DNA from: Notolepis coatsorum
Lineage: Eukaryota; Chordata; Actinopteri; Aulopiformes; Paralepididae
Reading direction: 5' to 3'
Assembly: GCA_963971535.1 (NCBI GenBank)
Contig: OZ020585.1
Location: 27,558,693-27,622,692 of the forward strand
DNA: 64,000 bases
Position numbers and translations under genes: made by a program. The notes under the pieces were generated by a model. It was given only the letters and a program-made list of their open reading frames with translations, was not told where the DNA came from and ran no database searches. Below are positions 53,019 to 64,000 of this stretch, in pieces. The number at the start of each line of letters is the position of its first letter. Within the stretch, counting starts at the first letter, position 1.

Positions 53019-53492
53019 TTTTTCTTTTCTACTTTTTCTCCCCGTTTTTCTGGTTTTTTCTCCCATCCCAATTTCATATGATCCAATTCTACCCTCCCCT
53101 GTCTCGAACGTTGTTAGACCATGCCTCCCACTGGTCAGCTGCAATGTGGACCAAGCCTTGCATCACGTGTCCCCTCCGGTACACGAGGAGGCAGCTGTCG
53201 CATCTTTTCACCTGTACAGCGCAATCTCTCAGCGGCGAGGAGTAACGCGTGGGAGGCTCACGCTGCCCTGTTGCTTCCTGATTCTGCTGTACAGGCACAC
53301 CAACCGACCTGTAGGAGTCGCTGTCCACAACGTCCGATCCCCACCCACCGGCTTTCCCACCCCCTAATACTGCCAATTGTATTAGTATGAACGACCAGCC
53401 AAGCCGGAAGCAACGCAGAGAGCTGGGCTCGAACCCAGCATCTCCTGCGTTAGTGGCGAGCGCCTTGGCCACTGCACCACTTAGCCGCCCCA
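53019..53492 (-). mobile_element. tRNA-derived SINE family A, copy 3
   Basis: 474 bp flanked by the 17-bp duplication TTCTTCGACCATTATCT (53002-53018 and 53493-53509). The minus-strand head is the best preserved of the family: A box in AGTGGTGCAGTGGCCAAGG and B box in GGGTTCGAGCCCAG. Confidence 0.94.
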
Positions 53493-53509
53493 TTCTTCGA
53501 CCATTATCT

Positions 53510-53712
53510 GAAATAATTTAAATTGTTTAATCTTTTTAAATCTAACCCTAACTAACCTTACTGTCATGCACTTGTCCTAATATACTAACCTACACTGTAG
53601 CACTCAACACTTTGATGAACATTGTTACTCAGCTGATGACTTGTCGTACAGAACTTGTAAGCCGCTTTGGATAAAAGCGTCAACTAAATGACTAAATGTA
53701 AATGTAAATCTA
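53510..53712 (+). mobile_element. LINE-A 3' end, segment 3 (tail)
   Basis: A 3' untranslated part ending in GCTTTGGATAAAAGCGTCAA and (TAAATG)n, the typical tail of this teleost repeat. Confidence 0.75.
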
Positions 53713-53799
53713 AATTGAGTATATATATAAATGTTTTACATTTTGTTCATATGCTATATTTCCTACATGCATCAAGATATTCACATCCATTTATTTCCT

Positions 53800-54011
53800 G
53801 TTACATTTACATACAAATGTTTAGATTTAGTCATTCAGTGCATGACAGTAAGGTTAGTTAGGGTTATATTTTTATTATTATTATTTATTTTTCAGATATT
53901 GGTTGAAGAAGTGTGTCTTTAGTCGACGGCGAAAGATTGGACGGGTTTCGGCTGTCCTAACTGTGTTGGGAAGTTCGTTCCACCATTGTGGGGCACGGAC
54001 TGAGAATAGGC
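53800..54011 (-). mobile_element. LINE-A, second copy in reverse orientation, part 1
   Basis: AGTCGACGGCGAAAGATTGG and CTGTCCTAACTGTGTTGGGA are reverse complements of the segment at 52950-53000. It is interrupted at about 54011 by another LINE tail and continues at 54298. Confidence 0.75.
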
Positions 54012-54297
54012 TGGAACTCCCTGCCCCCTCATATCCGACAGTCTGACTCACTCTCATCATTCAAATCACAACTGAAAACCCATCTGTTCAAACTCACATA
54101 TTCACTATAACCTCTGTCACTGTCCTATACCCCCTGCTGTTTGTTTGTTTGTTATTTTAACTTCACTGTTTTTATACTTCCTGTTGTTTGTTTTATTTTT
54201 AACCTTGACTTTTAACTGCCTTGCTGTGTTTTCTTCTATGATCTGTAAGGTGACCTTGGGTGTTGTGAAAGGCGTCTCCAAATAAAATGTATTATTA
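54012..54297 (+). mobile_element. LINE-C 3' end with (ATT)n tail, inserted in the reverse LINE-A copy
   Basis: The forward strand encodes a short LINE-like C-terminus (about 54010-54100, with TCATTCAAATCACAACTGAA). A 3' UTR follows, ending AATAAAATGTATTATTATTA. The LINE-A sequence reads straight across once this piece is removed (GAGAATAGG to GCGGTTTCTC), which defines the insertion. Confidence 0.75.
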
Positions 54298-54610
54298 TTA
54301 TTAGGCGGTTTCTCTTTGATGACCCTCCCGGAGCCCGAATAGGAGTAGGTCTGAGGCAGCCGGAAGATGCAGAGCGTAGGGGTCTTGAGGGTGTGTAGTT
54401 ACTAGTTAGAGACCATTGACCGGAGGTAGGCGGGAGCCGTTCCCTTCGCCGCATGATATACCAGGTCGAGGGCCTTGACGCGGATATGTGCGGCAATGGG
54501 GAGCCAGTGCAGGTCCCTAAGAAGTGGGGTGACATGGGCTGACTTCGGTAGTTTTGAGATCAGGCGGGCGGCTGCGTTCTGAATGAGTTGAAGAGGCTTG
54601 GTTACCTAGA
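54298..54610 (-). mobile_element. LINE-A reverse copy, part 2
   Basis: Contains GGTAGGCGGGAGCCGTTCCC and GGGGAGCCAGTGCAGGTCCC, a block common in fish LINE-type repeats. The minus-strand frame is broken. Confidence 0.65.
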
Positions 54611-54997
54611 GGAATATCCTGACATCAAGTTTGAAAGCCCTCAGAGCTTGTATTATGAGTTCATATTCCATATGGCCGGGTTTTATTTGAGCTCTTTTTT
54701 GTTTTGGGGTGTATAACAATATGTATCAATGTAACAATTTTTGCAATCCATTTCATATATTTGAAAGCATAGAGATTAGGGAAAACATTGTTTTGTTTTG
54801 TTCTACAGTACCTCCGGTACTGGTATATCTCAGAAACAAAAGCCATTTTTGACAATGTCACTAGACTAATAAAATGACCTAATTTAATTGTGGTTGATAA
54901 AGATGTCTCGTAATACCATCCATACCTCAGACCAGATTAGAATATACTATACTGTGTTTTTATTATTACCTTATGTCTCTAGTATGAGATAACATTT

Positions 54998-55252
54998 CAG
55001 TGGTAAATGGTAAATGGACTGCATTTATATAGTGCTTTTATCCAAAGTGCTTTACAACTTTTTGCCTCACATTCACCCATTCACTCACACATTCACACAC
55101 CAATGGCAGAGGCGACCATGCAAGGTGCCAAACTGCTTATCGGGAGCAGTCAGGGGTTAAGTGTCTTGCTCAAGGACACTTTGACACGTTGCCGGGAAGA
55201 TATGGAATCGATCTGGGAACCTACCCAACGACTCTACCTCCTGAGCCACTGT
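54998..55252 (-). mobile_element. tRNA-derived SINE family C, copy 2
   Basis: On the plus strand it runs from GTAAATGGACTGCATTTATA to CTACCTCCTGAGCCACTG, the reverse complement of the A-box end of copy 1. It is diverged around the B box (GATCTGGGAACC). Confidence 0.88.
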
Positions 55253-55901
55253 AGACTTCTAATTAATTCCTATAGACTTAATCCCATTTATTTCTTTGCA
55301 TGGTGTCATTTCACCAGAGGGGTCAGAAAACAGGGTCAAGGGTCAGCCCTTCACTGTGCCCCTGAAACAAGCTAGGCATTCAACGTCTTGCTCAAGCTAG
55401 TACACATTAGCTGTTACTCTTGTGGAAATCCAATGATTTGCATATCCATGACCCCCTTGCATGGCACTGACACAATGGCTACACTTATGCCTACTTATTG
55501 TCGTAAACAATGCCTATGTCTTAACTGTGAATGATTGGTCAGAGCGCCTGTACACAGGCCTATTTGTCGTCTGTACATGACAGTGATCCTAGCTCTAGTC
55601 TGTACACATTATTTGGGACCAACAACACCACTTTATCACTGATACTGATTCAGGGTGATCAGCCGATTCAGAGTAGCGATCTGATCCATTGCTTTTACTG
55701 AAGAGGGGTCAATGAAAAAAAATATTGAGCTGTAATCAATTTGTCTCCATTAGAGAGATCTAACATGCCACAAATGCAGAAAATCAAGTCACCTTGTTTA
55801 GATTCCCAGCATGTTACACATTCTTGATAGTCGCAGGGAATTCTCTGATACAACATTAGTCTGCTGTTGGACTGATATCTAATACCGGTATCGGTATAGG
55901 T

Positions 55902-56428
55902 CAGTGATGGAAAGTAACTAAAGTTAAAAACCCTTTCTTTTTTATATATATTTTTTTACTTAAGTACAATTTTGAGGTACTTGTACTCTTTAGGGAACTT
56001 TTTATTTTATTTTAGGGAACTTTATACCTTTACTCCACTAAATTTAAATCAGTTACTAGTTATTTTGAAGAAAAAGATTTTGCATATAGAAAACATGGCA
56101 AAAATATATGACGATTATATAGTTTCACTTTTGAAGCCTGTCAACTTCAAGATGATGTAATCAGATCAGCAGAACTGGACCACACACCACTTTAACATAA
56201 CCTATAGAGGTCAATGGATCGAGGGTTGAACGCTCCCAAGCACTGGAATACACAAACGTTATGTAGAATGCGTACTTAACTTATAGATACTTAAGTACAT
56301 ACAATAGCAAATACTTCTCTACTTTTACTCAAGTAGAATTTGAATGGAGGACTTTTACTTTGACCAGAGTACTCATTTATCTGGGTATTTCTACTTTTAC
56401 TTAAGTAAAGGAACTGTGTACTTCCCTA
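55902..56428. mobile_element. hAT miniature element, relative of 31224-32233 in opposite orientation
   Basis: The left end is CAGTGATGGAAAGTAACTAA. The interior GAGGGTTGAACGCTCCCAAG is the reverse complement of part of the other copy. It has many TACTTAAGTA motifs. The right end is degraded, so no duplication can be shown. It preserves the site that is interrupted by the TA-flanked element in the other copy. Confidence 0.75.
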
Positions 56429-56940
56429 TAGCCTTGTTGCCGTGTCATGTGTAAGTTCAACTTCTCCGTGATAAGAGGAAACATATCAGCACGCCTGGTA
56501 TTCCAGTTGGATTCCAGAGAAGATGAACTTCTGACTCATTACCTTGCGTTGTTGTTGAGGCACACCTTGTGAGGGAGGGTCCCTGGCTCTTTCCCCATCA
56601 CCTCAGTACTCTCCCTACACCCTGTAATCTGCTGCCAATTAGAGCTGGGCTCTTGTTACACTTGAGCATGCATCAATTTCACAATAATAAAAAGCTGTAA
56701 GCCGAAATACAGGCTTGATATACAATTGCTTCTGCTTTCTCTCTCCTTCCCTGTTTGAACACGCTGGTCTCTTTGTGTGTATTTGAACTGAACAGACACA
56801 AGGTGTGTGTGCGACTGTGCGACAGGTTTTTCTTTCTTTGTATTATTAATATGAGCTTCAAGGTGATTACAAGACAGTGTCTGTACAGAATGTTTTGGTG
56901 AATGTGTATTACCTGAGGCGGGATTTGAGAGAGTGAGAGC

Positions 56941-56942
<2 letters not shown>

Positions 56943-56981
<39 letters not shown>
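56943..56981. repeat. (GA)n microsatellite
   Basis: A 39-bp pure GA tract. Confidence 0.95.
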
Positions 56982-56984
<3 letters not shown>

Positions 56985-57715
56985 AATATAGAGGTAAGGT
57001 AAAGAGAGATACTGGCGATGCAAGAGGGAGAGACAGAAATGGAAGGAATGAAAGAACAAAGAAGGAGAAGAACAAACAAGACAGTTTCACATTGAACAGT
57101 TCTGTGGATGAATCCACTGTTTAGGTAGAAGCTGTAAAGCACAGGAGGGTCATTTCCAAGTCATTCATCACCATTACAGAAGCAATTTGTGCAGCAAACC
57201 GTAGCAACTACTCAAAGGTTTCTCAACTCTATGGAGTTTGTGTTGAAGCTATAAGTCTAACAGCCCAGCACAGGCACAGATAAGGTGGTTTGACAAATGG
57301 GCCTTTGAACTGTTTCTGAATCTCCCCCATGACAAGGTATGTGCCGGGCGGGATTCCTTGTTGCTAGGTGTCCCAAAACTAGCAAACATCTGAATGCAGC
57401 GAGTGGGGGAGTCGAACCCTCGTTCGGTTCCCAGGGGGGAGTCAGTGTGGTGAATGGAAGGGGATTTGGGGAAGTGTGGAATTCAGGGGAGGTCCTCCTC
57501 CCTGATGGAATTACTGAATCATGGGGGAGTGGCAGGAGAGAGTGCCCCCGAGCCTTCATGGCAGGGGGTCGAGGGAGGGTGGAGGGAGACACAGGATGCC
57601 TGATCTGCCCTGAGCAGACCTGAACGCCACAGGCAGAGAACAACCGAGTTGTCACTTTTTTTTGCTGAGGGCAGGATTTTAATTAGACTTAATATAGTTG
57701 TTCGGTGGTTCTCAT

Positions 57716-57957
57716 CAGTGGTTCTCAACCTGGGAGTCGAGACACCTAGCGGGTAGCGAAAGGTTTAATATGTAGCATCTTTGTAATCATTGGTATAGAT
57801 GCCTTTTACTTGAATGAATGTGAATCAAAGTCTCCAATAAATCAAGCTAAATGAGTAAATAGCCTTTTTTTCTAATCCTTCTTTGGTGTCAAAGTTCACC
57901 ATTCTGTCTATGTCTATTTTTAGGGACAGAAACCCCCAAAAAGGATGAGAACCACTG
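57716..57957. mobile_element. Short hAT-like miniature element
   Basis: CAGTGGTTCTCAACCTGGGA at the left and GGATGAGAACCACTG at the right are inverted, enclosing 242 bp. The flanking 8-mers do not match, so the duplication has decayed or the boundary is off by a few bases. Confidence 0.7.
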
Positions 57958-57968
57958 GGTCACCTTAA

Positions 57969-58634
57969 AGGGGAACTATTTTACTATTTCTTTCACTATT
58001 TGGGCACTTTTACACAATTCCTGTGAGTCTATGGAACACCTCTGTAATATATATATTTTTTTTATTCATTGTTTTGTATTTATTTATTTTTTTTAACTTC
58101 GGCCATTCCCATGGCTCTTTTATGTGTTTATCACATTTATACTGGTCAAGGATGACCGACAGAAACAGGCTGAAAGGGTTCAGATGGGGGGGGAGACACT
58201 CTGGGAAAGGCACGGCTGCAGTCGGGATTCGAACTCGCTAAGCCCCAGATCCGTGACGAGCACGGTTGTCCACGGCGCTGAAATAGCGCTCGCGGTACGT
58301 GGTGAGCTACTGGAGCTCCCTTGTATTTCTAATCAAGTCCTCAAAAACAGCATTTTTCTACCTCAAGATCTCGAGCCGTTTTGAGCCTGGGCTCCTAAAC
58401 CACTGCGCAGCAGCGTCGTCGCCTGAACATTAACATGCAGCAGTGACTATATGACATCACATATCGCGCACATTTTCAAATGACTCAGTTCAGTGAGGGT
58501 GAATATTGTGAGAGGAGAATTGGAAGAATGCGCCAATATGAGAATTTTGAGACATAGATCATATTAATATAAGTTCACATAGCTAGGAAACAATGCTAAA
58601 CACTCAAAAAGGCCATTTATAAGATAGTTCCCCT
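57969..58634. mobile_element. TTAA-flanked miniature element (piggyBac-like), carrying a SINE
   Basis: Ends AGGGGAACTATTTTA and, inverted, TATAAGATAGTTCCCCT are bordered by TTAA at 57965-57968 and 58635-58638, the target preference of piggyBac-type elements. A SINE B copy sits inside at 58082-58320. Confidence 0.8.
58082..58320 (-). mobile_element. tRNA-derived SINE family B, copy 2
   Basis: Minus-strand head with GTAGCTCACCACGTACC and B box GAGTTCGAATCCCGA; body shared with 51792-52011 (CTGGTCAAGGATGACCGACA on the plus strand). A possible 8-bp duplication, TTGTATTT, flanks it (58074-58081, 58321-58328). That duplication is short and AT-rich, so weak evidence on its own. Confidence 0.85.
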
Positions 58635-58638
58635 TTAA

Positions 58639-59405
<767 letters not shown>

Positions 59406-59779
59406 ACCAATGTGAAAAGAAAAATTATACAATATAGCACTAAAACGTCTAATTTTGGTTTATCGTTTTAATCAATCAGGACTCCACCTTTTTCTGGCTA
59501 AGTAGACTGGAAGCCAGACATTAGCATTGGCACAAAGATGTCTCCTCTTAGTGAGAGCGAGGGGCACATTGTCACATAAAGAGAGCACTGTGGCAGGAGC
59601 CACACAGAGGGGCCTGTGTGCTGATCTTGTTGCCGGGGGACCGAGGACTCAAGGGGGGAAATTAAACTTAGCATTCTGTCGTCCTTGGTCCTATGGAGTC
59701 AAATGGTTTGCCAACTTAAAGTTTCAACCCAACGCTACACCTGATTCGTTTGAGGAATACATATTTTTGAACCGGTATA

Positions 59780-59985
59780 GGTGAATGGATCAATGGTAAT
59801 AAAGCCCAGTGTGAATGGACCAATTGTAATAATTAAGTGTCTTTGAGCATTTGGAAAAGTGCTATATAAATCTGATGTATTATTATTATTATTATTATTA
59901 ATAATAAATCCCAGCGTGAATGGACCAATGGTAATAAAGCCCAGCGTGAATGGACCAATGGTACTAAAGCCCAGCGGGCTTCGTC
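59780..59985. repeat. LINE-type tail with (ATT)n inside short direct repeats
   Basis: TGTGAATGGACCAAT and TAATAAAGCCCAGCG recur four times. Between them lies AAAAGTGCTATATAAATCTG followed by (ATT)n, a common fish LINE/SINE 3' tail. It lies just past the qpct stop codon, so it may be within the qpct 3' UTR or immediately downstream. Confidence 0.6.
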
Positions 59986-60071
59986 AGTCCCTTATGGGGA
60001 CTGAAAAACATTGTGCTGTATAGTGGAGGACCAGAACCAAGGAAGCAGATTGAAGGGTATGTTGTGTGTCT

Positions 60072-60284
<213 letters not shown>

Positions 60285-60305
60285 TCAGAAGATTATATAC
60301 CACAT

Positions 60306-60643
60306 AGGGCTGGGTATCGTTTTTGACATTTTTCGATACTAGTGCCAAATACTGATACGTGAGATTCGATACTGATACGAAAAAAAGAAAAAAACATTTT
60401 CAATACCATACTTTGTGTGTTGTATGAGCCAATCAGAGGCTTTGTTACATTTTGGATTGGTTGAACAGAATAAACAGCCAACCACCAGCCTTACAGTATA
60501 TCTTGGAACGGGCATGCTTATTGGCTCACTGATGCTGATGGGAGTACCTATACAGGTATCGAAACAGCATTATTCGATACTCGATAGAGATTGAAGCAAT
60601 GCGATCGATACCATATAAGTATCGAATTCCGATACCCAGCCGT
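60306..60643. mobile_element. Miniature element with GGGCTGGGTATCG ends
   Basis: GGGCTGGGTATCG at the left and CGATACCCAGCC at the right are inverted, with many internal TCGATACT motifs. The immediate flank on both sides is TA, so a TA duplication is possible. Confidence 0.72.
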
Positions 60644-61071
60644 ACAAATTGGCTATAATAAACAATAGTGACCGTGGTCACTTGGAGACTGCGGTTGTGT
60701 TATCGGTTCAAACCGGGATCAAAGCTGTGTGAATAACATGTACTGCATGTAATCATCTGATTAAAGTATATACTGCATTTAGTCATGTAGTTGTCTCACT
60801 TTTCTTTTACACTAAGAGCCTAATAGTATGGATGAATGTGTACCAGTGGAGCTGCCAGCTCTGCGTCAGAGGGCAGGTGGCGTGCACTGTACCTCAATTC
60901 TTACATTACCATCTGGTGTGTGTGTGTGTGTGTGTGGCTGAAATACATGCATCGGACTTTGGGCTAAAATCCTCCCGTTGAACCATAAACCAGAATCATA
61001 AAGAGTGTCAGTCATAAGAACAATGTAATCTTCTCTCTACTGAGGTCAGGCAAACGCTAACGCAGCCTTAA

Positions 61072-61332
61072 AGGAACACGCCAACATTTTGGGAAATGAG
61101 CTTACTTACAAGGAATGGAAGCGGACATGGCCGGTTAGCCTTCGGGAGAGGTGTTAGTTGGACAATGCCTAGGCTAACCGGCCATGTCCGCTTCCATTCA
61201 TTGTGCTAAGCTAGGTTAACGTACAGCCAGATAGCTTTCTACTGAACGCACAGAGAGGAAACTGGTATCTATCTTATTGTCTCTCTCTGGAGAAGACGAT
61301 AAGCTAATTTCCCAAAATGTTGGCGGGTTCTT
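61072..61332. mobile_element. TTAA-flanked miniature element with a perfect internal palindrome
   Basis: 26-bp terminal inverted repeats (24 of 26 matching, with CGCCAACATTTTGGGAAAT at the left) are bordered by TTAA at 61068-61071 and 61333-61336. Inside, 61114-61140 and 61172-61198 are 27-bp perfect inverted copies separated by a 31-bp loop. Confidence 0.85.
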
Positions 61333-61732
61333 TTAAGACCAGCCCAGAGAGGCTCAAGGGAAGCCACTACCCACAAGCCATCCTGATTCAAATAACAAAA
61401 ATAAAAACTCTGCCTAGTAACTGTTCAGTACTGACTGACTGCATCACATACCATTGCCTAGTCTAGATAGTCCACTGTATATATACTGTATATTATATCC
61501 CCTTGCACAAGCACTTTAATGTTTACTTTGCATGTCCTAGGAAATGTAAATAGTTTCAGGGCCTACTTTCCACTACTGAGGTTTGTATGGAGAGTTTTCC
61601 TTTATCAATACTCTTTTGTCTTTATCTTTATTTTATTGTCTGCATATCATTATCTTTATTGATGTGTGCACGATCTGGGGTGGAGGTCTAGCAGAAGAAG
61701 CATTTCACTGCCATTGTATTTGTGATGATGTA

Positions 61733-61950
61733 AATGGACTGCATTTATATAGCGCTGTTATCCAAAGCGCTTTACAACTCATGCTTCACATTCATCCACT
61801 CACTCACACATTCACGGAGGGGCCATCATCGGGAGCAGTTAGGGGTTAAGTGTCTTGCTCAAGGACAAAGTTGCCGAGAGGAGCTGGAACGGAACCGGAA
61901 ACCTTCCGATTACCAGACAGCTGCTCTACCTCCTGAGCCACTGTCGCTCC
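61733..61950 (-). mobile_element. tRNA-derived SINE family C, copy 3
   Basis: The plus strand runs from AAATGGACTGCATTTATATA to CTACCTCCTGAGCCACTGTC, the reverse complement of the tRNA-like head. GTTAAGTGTCTTGCTCAAGG is shared with the other copies. Confidence 0.9.
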
Positions 61951-62905
61951 CATGTGTATGAATGAATAAAAAAAAACGTGTCATGGCCGAGGACCCATCC
62001 CTTACGGGTTATAGAAAACCAAAAACAATAATTGAATATAACATTCACTTCCCAAGGTTTCTAAGCTACACCGTGCACACCATCAGAGGCCAAAAGAAAT
62101 ACATCACATATATGTTCTTTTTTTTGCTTTCTCTAAATATTCTGCAAGTGCAAATACCCTGTGATCAAAAATCCATTTTAGTCTTTTTGCATCACTCAAC
62201 CACATTAACTCAAGGTTTTCACACCTGTCAAATAACTTTTGACGCAACTCATAATATAATCGACAATAAAACATTAAATGTTTGTGTATGTGACCAGTGT
62301 TAATTTCATCAGCTATTTTATTTTTAATTCTTAGTCATGTTTCAAATGCTCTTTTTCATTTTCATCATATTAGGCACGTTTATCTATTTTCTGTTTAGTC
62401 AAGTTTTAGTCAACTACAAGTCTGAGCATTTTAGTTTTAGTCTTTTTTGTTTAGTCTCTATTTAGTCTTTTTTGTTTAGTCTCGCCACTCAGTTACAGCC
62501 TCATAAGTTGGCGTGAGCTTTTTCTAGACCAAAACAAGCTAACGTTAGTGCTAGCTGGTTAGACTTACATCTATTTAATGTGTTCTATTGTGGTGGATCA
62601 ACATAATTCACCCACGGAACTATGTGTTGGGGATAAGGGTTCCGCACGGACAATATTGTATTGTATATTTGTTACTTTCCTGTCGGCAAACGAGTTCCTG
62701 TTAGCTAGCAAGAGTGTTGACGTTGAAGTTGAATAAACGTTTAGTGTTGTCTTTCGACACCCCGCCTCTGACTCCTATTCTTCGGCGCTACACTATGTTA
62801 TTATTGATGCTGACGTTATTAGTGGAGTTGCGCGCCCTCTTGGGGTTTTGTTTTGGGGAAGAGTGGGATCGTGTGTGTTCTGTATGGTGTGTGTTTTGAG
62901 TTCAC

Positions 62906-63022
62906 CTCTGTTGAGGAACGGGACATGGTCGTCCTGGACGTGGCCCACAGGCATGTTAGGCCAGAAATACTGAACATCACTGGGATGATCCACTAACTGA
63001 CCCATCGAGTGCAGACGACGCT
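62906..63022 (-). CDS. qpct: qpct penultimate coding exon
   Basis: 117 bp encode RRLHSMGQLVDHPSDVQYFW and then PNMPVGHVQDDHVPFLNR, with a split codon at each end. The acceptor is TTTGTCTCCAG and the donor GTGAAC; the phase-1 end joins the terminal exon to give NRGVRVLHL. QDDH-PFL is the conserved active-site segment of glutaminyl cyclotransferases (it carries the catalytic aspartate equivalent to human Asp305). The N-terminal exons, including the signal peptide and the Asp and Glu zinc ligands, must lie beyond 64,000. Confidence 0.93.
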
Positions 63023-63429
63023 CTGGAGACAAAGGAAGGGAAAACAAACAAACAAACAAACAAACAAACAAACAAATTAGCGACGAATGCGCCATTTTGC
63101 AAACATTTTAACAAAACAGAAAACACTCATTATCCCTTATATAAAAATAGGCGACATGTTTCCAGTGCAACTATACCGTCACATGGTGAAATCATATGAA
63201 TGTTGCTCTCTCTATTACCTGTGTCTTTCCCAAACAAGGAAATATACAAAGGTGATCATTTGATTAATTTGACGGATGGCACAATAGAACACTCCACCGG
63301 CCTGCAGGGTTTAGTTTAGTTTTAGTTTTGTTTATTAGGACGCAGTAGCTATACTTCCTGAGGTCCACAAAAAATGTACACTATGACCGTACAACATAAT
63401 ACTTGATACATCATAACTAGTACACACAC

Positions 63430-63432
<3 letters not shown>

Positions 63433-63476
<44 letters not shown>
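63433..63476. repeat. (CA)n microsatellite
   Basis: A 44-bp CA tract. Confidence 0.95.
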
Positions 63477-63477
<1 letters not shown>

Positions 63478-63630
63478 GACAAGCTCCAATATCCAATAAT
63501 CAAACTATGTGAAATAGCAAAGAATACTTAACTGTACACATACTTATATGCCCACACATTTCATTTACACACCAATTAGTTAATGATCATCTACAAACCA
63601 AACCAGTTTAGAGAGAAAGATGGTATGTGA

Positions 63631-64000
63631 GAGAGGGGGGCTACAGTGTGTGAGAGAGAGGGGGGGCTACAGTGTGTGAGAGAGGGGGGCTACAGTGTGT
63701 GAGAGAGGGGGGGCTACAGTGTGAGAGAGAGAGGGGGGCTACAGTGTGAGAGAGAGAGGGGGCTACAGTGTGAGAGAGAGAGGGGGGCTACAGTGTGAGA
63801 GAGAGAGGGGGGCTCAGTGTGAGAGAGAGGGGGGCTACAGTGTGTGAGAGAGGGGGGGGCTACAGTGTGTGAGAGAGGGGGGGGGCTACAGTGTGTGAGA
63901 GAGAGGGGGGCTACAGTGTGTGAGAGAGGGGGGGGGGCTACAGTGTGTGAGAGAGGGGGGGGGGCTACAGTGTGTGAGAGAGGGGGGGCTACAGTGTGTG
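63631..64000. repeat. GGGGGGCTACAGTGTGTGAGA minisatellite, right-truncated
   Basis: About 16-17 copies of a 20-25-bp unit, varying in the number of G and GA steps. It runs to the end of the window and probably beyond. Confidence 0.95.

Larger units (their letters stand above)
63023..64000 (-). other. qpct: qpct intron upstream of the penultimate exon (runs off the right edge)
   Basis: Contains an (AAAC)n microsatellite at 63042-63075, an interspersed-repeat relic at 63310-63420 (TTTATTAGGACGCAGTAGCT, related to 3925-3995 in reverse), a CA tract and the terminal minisatellite. No exon is seen. Confidence 0.7.

Noticed and set aside
53410-53492. Possible tRNA gene on the minus strand
   Set aside because: It is the head of SINE A copy 3, bounded by a target duplication; not an independent gene.
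57257-57655. 132-codon minus-strand frame between the two genes
   Set aside because: No recognisable family, proline-rich composition from a GC-rich stretch, and no splice or start evidence.

Overview
The window is vertebrate nuclear DNA, almost certainly from a ray-finned (teleost) fish. Three things point there. Short exons with GT-AG borders are spread over long introns. There is a chromodomain-bearing Ty3/gypsy retrotransposon and a crowd of tRNA-derived SINEs, LINE 3' ends and hAT or TTAA-type miniature transposons of the kinds common in teleosts. Dinucleotide repeats are extremely dense. The repeat load resembles what is known of codfishes (Gadiformes), but that placement is only inference. 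Nothing prokaryotic is present.

Two protein-coding genes can be supported, both on the minus strand and both cut by the window. The first is the 5' half of a connector enhancer of kinase suppressor of Ras gene (best match cnksr3). Five coding exons were found by splice borders, phase continuity and protein similarity: 38777-38828 (with the start codon), 16882-17045, 8473-8675, 6503-6590 and 366-407. Together they encode residues 1-183, which are the SAM domain and most of the CRIC domain. The rest of the gene lies to the left of the window. The second is the last two coding exons of glutaminyl-peptide cyclotransferase (qpct), 62906-63022 and 60072-60253. Its upstream exons lie to the right. 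The two genes are arranged tail to head with about 21 kb between them.

Layout. 0.4-38.8 kb holds the cnksr3 introns, packed with tandem repeats: a 21-bp minisatellite of about 80 copies, 54-, 58- and 37-bp minisatellites, a 1.47-kb uninterrupted (CA)n tract and many shorter (GT)n, (CA)n and (GA)n tracts, plus hAT-type miniature elements. 38.8-39.2 kb is the likely cnksr3 promoter and 5' UTR. 40.5-48.5 kb is a nested pair: a solo LTR (target duplication ATAGG) carrying a nearly intact gypsy/chromovirus element (target duplication CGAAC) inserted 6 bp from the solo LTR's edge. 48.5-56.4 kb is a stack of LINE 3' ends and SINEs inserted into one another. 57.7-58.6 kb and 60.3-61.3 kb hold further miniature transposons around the 3' end of qpct. 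The window ends in another minisatellite.

The two host genes have no evident shared function. cnksr3 encodes a Ras/MAPK and ENaC-related scaffold, and qpct encodes a secretory-pathway enzyme that forms N-terminal pyroglutamate. The most notable content is the record of layered insertions, datable from exact target-site duplications, and the very long pure CA tract.
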